Below, one piece after another: positions 57,547 to 64,000 of a stretch of 64,000 bases of DNA. The stretch covers positions 2,067,501-2,131,500 of the forward strand of contig JACVVK020000034.1 in NCBI GenBank assembly GCA_018292915.2, read 5' to 3'. The notes under the pieces are model-generated. The model ran no database searches. It saw only the letters and a program-made list of their open reading frames with translations, and was not told the DNA's origin. The first letter of the stretch is position 1. Each line of letters opens with the position of its first letter. A program made the position numbers and the translations under genes. This stretch comes from Batillaria attramentaria (lineage: Eukaryota > Mollusca > Gastropoda > Batillariidae).

Positions 57547-57931
57547 GTACGTCACACAAACTTGTTCATGATTTCATGGGAATAGATACAGCCAGACGCA
57601 CTGGCAATGATTAATAACATTTGTCTGTAATGGGAATTGAAGTAAGCACAACTATGTTGGTATTTGGAAGCAAGGGAATTTGCATAGCATCATTCCTTAG
57701 CGTCTTATTAATACATTAAGCTTGTTTTTGTTTTGCTTTGTTTTTGTTGTTGTTGTTTTTTGTCTTGAGTGCCTTCAATCTTTAAAAAGTCAAGGCAAGC
57801 ATGTAGTCAGCTGTGATTAATTGCAAGTCAGAATGAAAGATTGAGACCAGACTTATTGGCGTCTCCTTGTGATAAATGACCACCGGAGTGCCCCAGAGGA
57901 ATGCTAAGGAAATTAATTTTTCTTTCTACAG

Positions 57932-57992
57932 GGAAGCACAATCAGGAAGAGGAAAATCTACGAAGATTTCCTGAGCAAGGTCTCAATATTAG
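57932..57992 (+). CDS. PRKAR1A: PRKAR1A-type exon: inter-domain helix
   Basis: 61 nt with TTCTACAG acceptor and TTAG|GTGAGT donor. It encodes GSTIRKRKIYEDFLSKVSIL(E), the helix joining the two cyclic-nucleotide-binding domains. Same length as human exon 8 (61 nt, recalled). Confidence 0.97.
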
Positions 57993-59309
57993 GTGAGTAA
58001 AAACCCTAGACGTTCTTGGTGAACCAAGAGTTTCTGTAGTGGAGCCCGGAAGGTGATGTTTGGCTGGTTATTGAAATGAGCCTGTGCCCTGTTCGGTCAC
58101 AGACTGTCTTGACAGGCCAGCCTGATGAAAATTTGTGGTTTTCATGGACTGATTGGGTGGAGAAGGTAAGGGAATTTTTTCCCCCCGTTTATTAGAAATG
58201 GGTACCAACATAAGAAGGATGTGTAGCCACCATGTTCAGTGCGTATGTGTGCACACGTCGCTACTTGTGACTCTTGGCTGTGTGTCTTTGGCCACTATCT
58301 TCCATTTCTCCATTTCTCTTTCTGTCCTGCACCCGTCGTCGCGCTGCGTGGTAATTGCAGGGGTACTTGCCAATCACGTGCAAGAATTAATCACGTGCAA
58401 CAGGCGCCAGACAGTTCATTTGCATACTGCTTTTGGAGATTGCTGCCGCTGCCAGTCACTTCTCTTATCTTCTCTCTGGACCATGCGCGACCTCCGTAGG
58501 TTTTTGGGCATGGAACATGTCACACATTGAATTTCATGCTGCCTTATATTGCTGTGATGCAGTTTGGAATTACTGCGCAGATTGATTTTTTGAAGAAATT
58601 TGGATATTGCTTTTCCTGTAAAATTGCAAGAGCGAAAGATGAATTGACTTTCTTGGCTTACAACAACGACAAAAAACCGAGTGTAAATTGTGTTATTTTG
58701 ATCAAGCCTTTCATCACTTTGCAAGCTTTTTAGTGTTGACAAAATGAAAACCTTGGTCTTACTGCTGGCTGGGGAAAAAAAAAAGCATGCGAAGGAGTAA
58801 AAAAAAAAAAAAAAAAAAAAAATCACCCCCTAGTTTTAAATGACCCTCTCCTGTTCGTGATTGACAACCCATTACGTGGTCAGTTTTCTTACTTCTTGTG
58901 TGCCGGGTTTCCAGACTCGCCAAGGGTGGTAAAAGTCATTACCCTTCTCCCAAGTGACCATCGCTCTATTTGTGTTTGCATTTCTCGCTTTGCTGGAAGC
59001 CGAAATACTGTCCACCCACAGTCATTGCTGTCACCCGTGCCGCCTGACTGCCCTGTTTTCAGTGTGTCCACGTCTCATCCCTCAGCTCTTAAATTCATGC
59101 CAAGTGATTCAGAGACGTGTGGCTAAACTGGTTTTAGTTTTTGAAAATTGGTTTTATCTTCGAAAACATGGTCTCATTGGATGAAAGACAATTACCTCGA
59201 AACAAGCACTGACCCACATGCGAAGAGAGATCACCCACACAAGCGGGTATTGCAGCTTGGTTACTTACCCAGCACAATTTGCCATGCAATGTCTGTTGGT
59301 TGTTTCTAG

Positions 59310-59431
59310 AAAACCTTGACAAGTGGGAGCGACTGACAGTGGCTGATGCTCTAGAGCCGGTGCAGTTTGAGGACGGTGAGGAGATCGTTAAGCAGGGGGA
59401 ACCTGGCGAGGACTTCTTCATCATACTGGAG
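59310..59431 (+). CDS. PRKAR1A: PRKAR1A-type exon: CNB-B start
   Basis: 122 nt with TTTCTAG acceptor and GAG|GTACAT donor. It encodes (E)[19 protein letters not shown] and then [20 protein letters not shown](E), the helical start and first strands of domain B. W in DKWER lies in the segment where mammalian W260 caps cAMP bound to domain A. Length equals human exon 9 (122 nt, recalled). Confidence 0.97.
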
Positions 59432-59737
59432 GTACATGATACTGCACTGTCAGGCTTGCTCACTCTTCCCCCCCCCCCCCCCCCCTCTCTACTTTGTAGA
59501 TGTATCAATGGTAAGTTGTAGTACTGGTCTGGTGACCAAAAACTTCCACCCTTAAAAAATAAAAAGTTCATATTTCATTTCTCACACACACATGCACACA
59601 GTGCAAGTGATGGAGGGATAAAAGGAAAGGATTCAAATTCAAATTACTTTATCAATCCCAGAAGGGAAATTTTAGGCCACCATAAAAAATAAGACATAAT
59701 AATAACAAATAAAACTTGCACTAACAGACGCCTCAGT

Positions 59738-59739
<2 letters not shown>

Positions 59740-59836
<97 letters not shown>

Positions 59837-59958
59837 CCGTGTAAGTCCAAAGCACTCACGTTCTTAAAATATAAAACCACTCACAAACATAATAATAGCT
59901 GAAACACTTGCACACACACAAATGAAAGTCTTGTGTACTCACACACACACACATACAT

Positions 59959-60024
<66 letters not shown>
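59740..60024. repeat. two (CA)n arrays in an intron
   Basis: CA at about 59740-59832 and 59959-60024. Just upstream, TTACTTTATCAATCCCAGAA (near 59644) resembles the TTTATTATCCC-type end of SINE family J and may be a related retroposon tail. Confidence 0.85.
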
Positions 60025-60026
<2 letters not shown>

Positions 60027-60326
60027 GAGCGATACAGCAAAAACATCCCCTACTGATCATACAGATTTGTTGTACAGGCATAGGCTATTGGGACAAAAGA
60101 ATGTCTGAATCACAGGTGCTTGTGGTGCAAAGTACTAGTGTTTAGTTATTACTGATTTGGCTTTGAGCAATGCTTTTTTGTTTTTGTTTTGTTTGGCTCT
60201 GTTTGTTGTTTGCTTGTTTCCTTTTCCTGATGTTGCGATGGTCTCATTCATCACACACAAGTTCTTTGGTTGTGAGGGAAATAAATGCTTTTCGTAAACT
60301 TTTTTCCCCACTGAATGGCATTGCAG

Positions 60327-60408
60327 GGCAGCGCAGCAGTGCTTCAAAGGCGTGCAGACAATGAAGAACCGGTGGAGGTGGGACGTCTCGGCCCATCAGA
60401 TTATTTTG
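60327..60408 (+). CDS. PRKAR1A: PRKAR1A-type exon: CNB-B middle
   Basis: 82 nt with ATTGCAG acceptor and TTTTG|GTGAGT donor. It encodes [20 protein letters not shown] and then LGPSDYF, the barrel strands leading into cassette B. Length equals human exon 10 (82 nt, recalled). Confidence 0.97.
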
Positions 60409-60792
60409 GTGAGTACCGTATATGACTTACTCACGGCTCTGTCAGACGTAAGCTGCGTTACTGTATTTCACAGGTCAAATCACTTCATAGGAAAGCAGGT
60501 GCATCTTGCATGGCTGCGCAAGTTAAATCGTACATCCAGATGTACACTTTGCTTCATTGTTCAAGCTCTTTCAAAGTGTCTCTGAACTGAATGAGTTAGA
60601 TTGATTTTTAGCCTTCAGGGCTAGGCCAAACTTACATAACTGTTCGGGTTGGTCCATTGATCGTAGCATGTTCACATATATTACGACCAGTTTTCAACAA
60701 CACCCAGAACTGCAAGTTGGTCCTTGAAGTTTTGCAGTGAGTGTATATTGCTTGTAATGTATCTGATTGTTTCCTCTGTCTTCTGTTTCCAG

Positions 60793-60965
60793 GCGAGATT
60801 GCACTGCTTCTCGATCGACCGCGAGCAGCCACAGTAGTCGCTCGGGGACCACTCAAATGTGTCAAACTGGACCGCGCTCGGTTCGAGCGTGTTCTCGGCC
60901 CCTGCTCTGACATCCTCAAGCGCAACATCGGCCATTACAACAGCTATGTCTCCCTGTCCGTCTAG
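60793..60965 (+). CDS. PRKAR1A: PRKAR1A-type terminal coding exon
   Basis: 173 nt with TTTCCAG acceptor, ending in TAG at 60963-60965. It encodes (G)[19 protein letters not shown]..., the second phosphate-binding cassette ([15 protein letters not shown] across the junction) with conserved Glu and Arg. The C-terminal helices follow, and the protein ends SYVSLSV, nearly identical to the mammalian end. Length equals human exon 11 coding (173 nt, recalled). Confidence 0.98.
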
Positions 60966-61851
60966 ATCCGATCGTCTCGCGGAGCGACCTGCAACCTCAA
61001 ATCGGTAGTGACTCGGGGAAGACGACTTCCTTTTGCTGCATGATACAGACTGTCTCCCGTTTAGAGGGGCTGAGAACAGTAGTAGACTTGTCATGTTTTA
61101 TATTGTGGATAGAGTGAGAACAGAAGATGCTGGATGAGTCTTCGTCTGGAGATACTAACTACCTTGTCTATGCTGAGTGTTACGTGGGTTTTGGGAAATA
61201 AGGACTTCTTTTTAGGAAAAAGTAATGTGTCTGCTCTGCAATGTTCTACACCATACATTTTCTCTTATGATGGAAGTAGAACTGTGAGCATGACGGTGAT
61301 GTTCAGTGGTCCGTAGCGCGTTTTGCTAGTTATTTGCACCATTTTTTATGGTACATGTATATCGTACGCCCTTTCAGTCCTCCTTTGTTTTTCTCATCCC
61401 AGCGCTTTCTACACTCACAGCTACCAAGAAAGTGCTGGCTTGAGGTGAATGCAACCGCAGAATTGTCATATTTGTCATTTTAATTTTCAGGTTATTTACC
61501 AGTTATAATTCTTTGATCACCATTGGTAAAGTATTTGTTGGTTTTAAATACTTCAGGAGTTTTGTATTTACCCGTGTAACTATACCCTTGTGTGTTTTGT
61601 TAGCTCTTCAGAAGGGCGTGGCTCTTATCGTTTTTCAATGATGAAGAAATCTTGGATAAATGAGAGACCTTAACCACTAGTTAATTTACCCACATACACC
61701 CCCCCCCCCCCCCCCATCACATAACACAACCTTTCCACCCTTAGAGGATCCCCAGTTAGATCATTGGGTATCTGAAAAAGGCTATAGGATTCCCCTGTTC
61801 TTTATTGATGGGCTCTGCTGCTGTTTGCCCTGAATGGGGTTCTGACAAGGA

Positions 61852-61857
61852 AATAAA
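61852..61857 (+). terminator. PRKAR1A: proximal poly(A) signal AATAAA
   Basis: AATAAA about 890 nt after the stop codon. Use would give a short 3' UTR. Downstream sequence is moderately T-rich. Confidence 0.45.
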
Positions 61858-63451
61858 GCAATACATGTATTTCATTAGTCGTTCCCCCCTGAATGGCTTC
61901 GTGAGTTCACTCTGTTTAATGAGAACTACATGTACAGAGAATAGGTCTGTTTGGAAAAGTCACACCCCACTTCATGTATTGTGCATGTGTGTGTGTGTGT
62001 GTGTGTGTGTGTGCTCTAGATGTCTCTTGTTTTCCCTGCTCTGATGAACTTTCACAGTTGTTCAACAAATCTTGCTCAAAGTTGAACTTGGAGTGATGAA
62101 CGTGCTGGTGTACTGTATTCTAACACACCATCACCATTATGCATATAACACTAGGGAGATTGTACATTGTACCCCTCATGTGGTAGAAGACGGTCACTGT
62201 ATATTTAATCATGTACTGACAGTATCCCAAATTAACACCATGTTGATGGCGTGTTTGCGTTAGGGCGTCTGTGATGCGACTTCAGGGCTTCACATCGGTG
62301 GGAAGAGTGATAGGACAAATGTCCGAACTGACCCTAAAAAGGTATAGGACATTTGTAGCACAGGACATATGTCCGCCTCGGTAAGAAAGTAATCGGACAT
62401 TTCAAACATGAATCGGTGTTTGACCGATGTCCGACGCATATACGAAGCCCTCTTACTTGGCGAGTAACTTGTTGCTTTCTAGCCTGGAGGTCGCGTCCTC
62501 CGTTACTGTTAGGCATATGGTGTGATAATCTGTATGTATGTTACAGCGTGATATGTCTGTTTACCACTGGTGTGATACGTCTGTTTTACTATCCTGGCTG
62601 CCTGCCTGCTCCAGGGTGCTGCTTTGCATTATCTGTATACTGATATCCTTTATATGTTGTGCTGGCAAAACTGTATGTTTGAAACTTGTAGGATTCAAAG
62701 TGTGTTCAACTTGGTATTTGGGATGTGGTTGCCTCGTCAAAAGAATAATTTCCATTGTGACCTACATTTTTTCCACCTGTCGAAAAAACTGTCCTGCGTT
62801 GTTCGCCGGGCCATTTTCGCTGCATGTTCACCAACTTGCACTGGTTTCTAAGACCACTCAAAACTCTTCATTGTCATCATTTTAACCACAGAAAATGTGC
62901 AACTGTGAAAACAACATCACAAGTGACAGTATTGAGCCTAACAGCGGAGGGAAATTTTTTTCATTGTTTGTACATGCTATATTGATGATTGTACATCTTC
63001 TGTCATCTGTATAGACTTTTTTTCTTTTGGATGTTGAAAGGGAGCGTGTATGACCTGACATTTTCCATTGTGACGAATGAATGGCTCAGCTGTCGAACAA
63101 CCATAGGAATCTTTTTTTAAAAACTTTTTGTTTAGCTAATGCTTTTATTGAGAGTGCTTGTTGTGCTTGCGCTGTTTTCTTCATCTGTATGAGCAGGGCA
63201 CTTATTTAGAAAACAACAAGCGTTGAACTATCTGGGCTGGGCAGTTTGAAGGTTTCCGAATTACTGGAAAAATATTAGCCATTCTTGGTTGTGTTCTGAA
63301 ATTATCTTGCCATTTTGTTTTTGTTTTGTTTTGATTTTTGAATTGTGTGGCATAAGGTTTTAGTAACGCTAGTCAGCTTATTTGTTGATGCTTTGGTTAC
63401 TGTAAGGAAGGATGACAATTTTAAGGTTTAAATGAATTCCTCTTTGACTTA

Positions 63452-63457
63452 AATAAA
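63452..63457 (+). terminator. PRKAR1A: distal poly(A) signal AATAAA
   Basis: AATAAA about 2.5 kb after the stop, followed by AT-rich sequence and GTGCCAGTTCTTTATTGTGC. Likely main or distal 3' end. Nothing is recognised from 63476 to 64000. Confidence 0.5.
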
Positions 63458-64000
63458 GTCACATAAATATTAATTAAAAAGACACGTGCCAGTTCTTTAT
63501 TGTGCTTTAGCTGCAGAAATATTTAATCTCAAAACCATGCGCCCAAATGGGAAAGACTTGGACATTTGTTTTGGATTTCTGGTTCCTTCGGAATGAGGTC
63601 ATCAGTACTCAGGTATGCTTAGAGGAAGGCAAGGTGCATCCACAGTTGGTCAGATGTACATGTAGTTAGGACACTTACTCATTTTGGGTGTTTCAGCTAC
63701 TTTTGCTGTAAAGTCTTGATTTGTTGGGTTGACATTTTGTGCTACGTATTTTTTATTATCATTTTTTTTTTTCAGTGTTGTGTGGCTCTCTTTAGCAATT
63801 TGTGTTTGATGTGTAACATTACTCTAGAAATTACAAAAGACTGTACTCAAGTGTTTTAATGATTTGATTCTTTTCTTTCAGTGTTGGGATGGGTCACAAT
63901 TCAAATTACCTCTTACATTTAAGGGACTTTTTAAATATTTAAGTTTCACTGCAATTGTAGCATTGTAGTGTTTGGGGAAAATAGGGTACATATTTTCTCT

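Larger units (their letters stand above)
60966..63475 (+). other. PRKAR1A: PRKAR1A 3' untranslated region (inferred)
   Basis: AT-rich, without SINEs, continuing from the stop codon to a strong AATAAA near 63452. It contains a C run at about 61700-61716, a (GT)n at 61986-62013 and a cluster of GGACAT/ATGTCC motifs at 62310-62430. The extent is inferred from the poly(A) signals only. Confidence 0.6.

Overview
The window looks like animal nuclear DNA: spliced genes, long introns, tRNA-headed SINEs, non-LTR retrotransposons, MITEs and many dinucleotide microsatellites. The protein is clearly metazoan, and the repeat landscape would suit a mollusc such as a marine gastropod. That lineage guess is inference from the sequence alone.

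There is one confident host gene, on the + strand: the type I regulatory subunit of cAMP-dependent protein kinase (PRKAR1A-type). Ten coding exons lie between 44436 and 60965 and give 322 residues. They cover the linker with the RRGAVS pseudosubstrate, both cyclic-nucleotide-binding domains and the stop codon. The exon lengths 171, 92, 62, 47, (99+60), 61, 122, 82 and 173 nt match the human exon pattern as I recall it, with one extra intron inside the human exon 7 equivalent. The N-terminal dimerization/docking exon (about 59 residues) was not found, so positions 1-44435 are best read as one very long upstream intron. A ready-made zero-length recursive splice site at 291-299 supports this. The 3' UTR runs from 60966 to about 63475 and has two AATAAA signals.

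The 44 kb upstream region is a repeat archive. It holds a nearly intact RTE-like LINE (about 27591-30890, 1000-residue endonuclease/RT ORF), three 3' ends of an L2/CR1-like LINE, and at least four tRNA-headed SINE families (A, B, C, J; C alone has 13 copies). It also holds other dispersed families (D, E/G, F, H), a four-unit minisatellite, and many (GT)n, (GA)n, poly-C and T(n)G(n) tracts. Introns between exons carry two copies of a 179-bp Tc1/mariner-type MITE, a 5S rRNA-derived fragment with target site duplications that was later split by a SINE, and a 245-nt poly-C tract.

No prokaryotic feature, CRISPR array, genuine tRNA gene or second host gene is supported.
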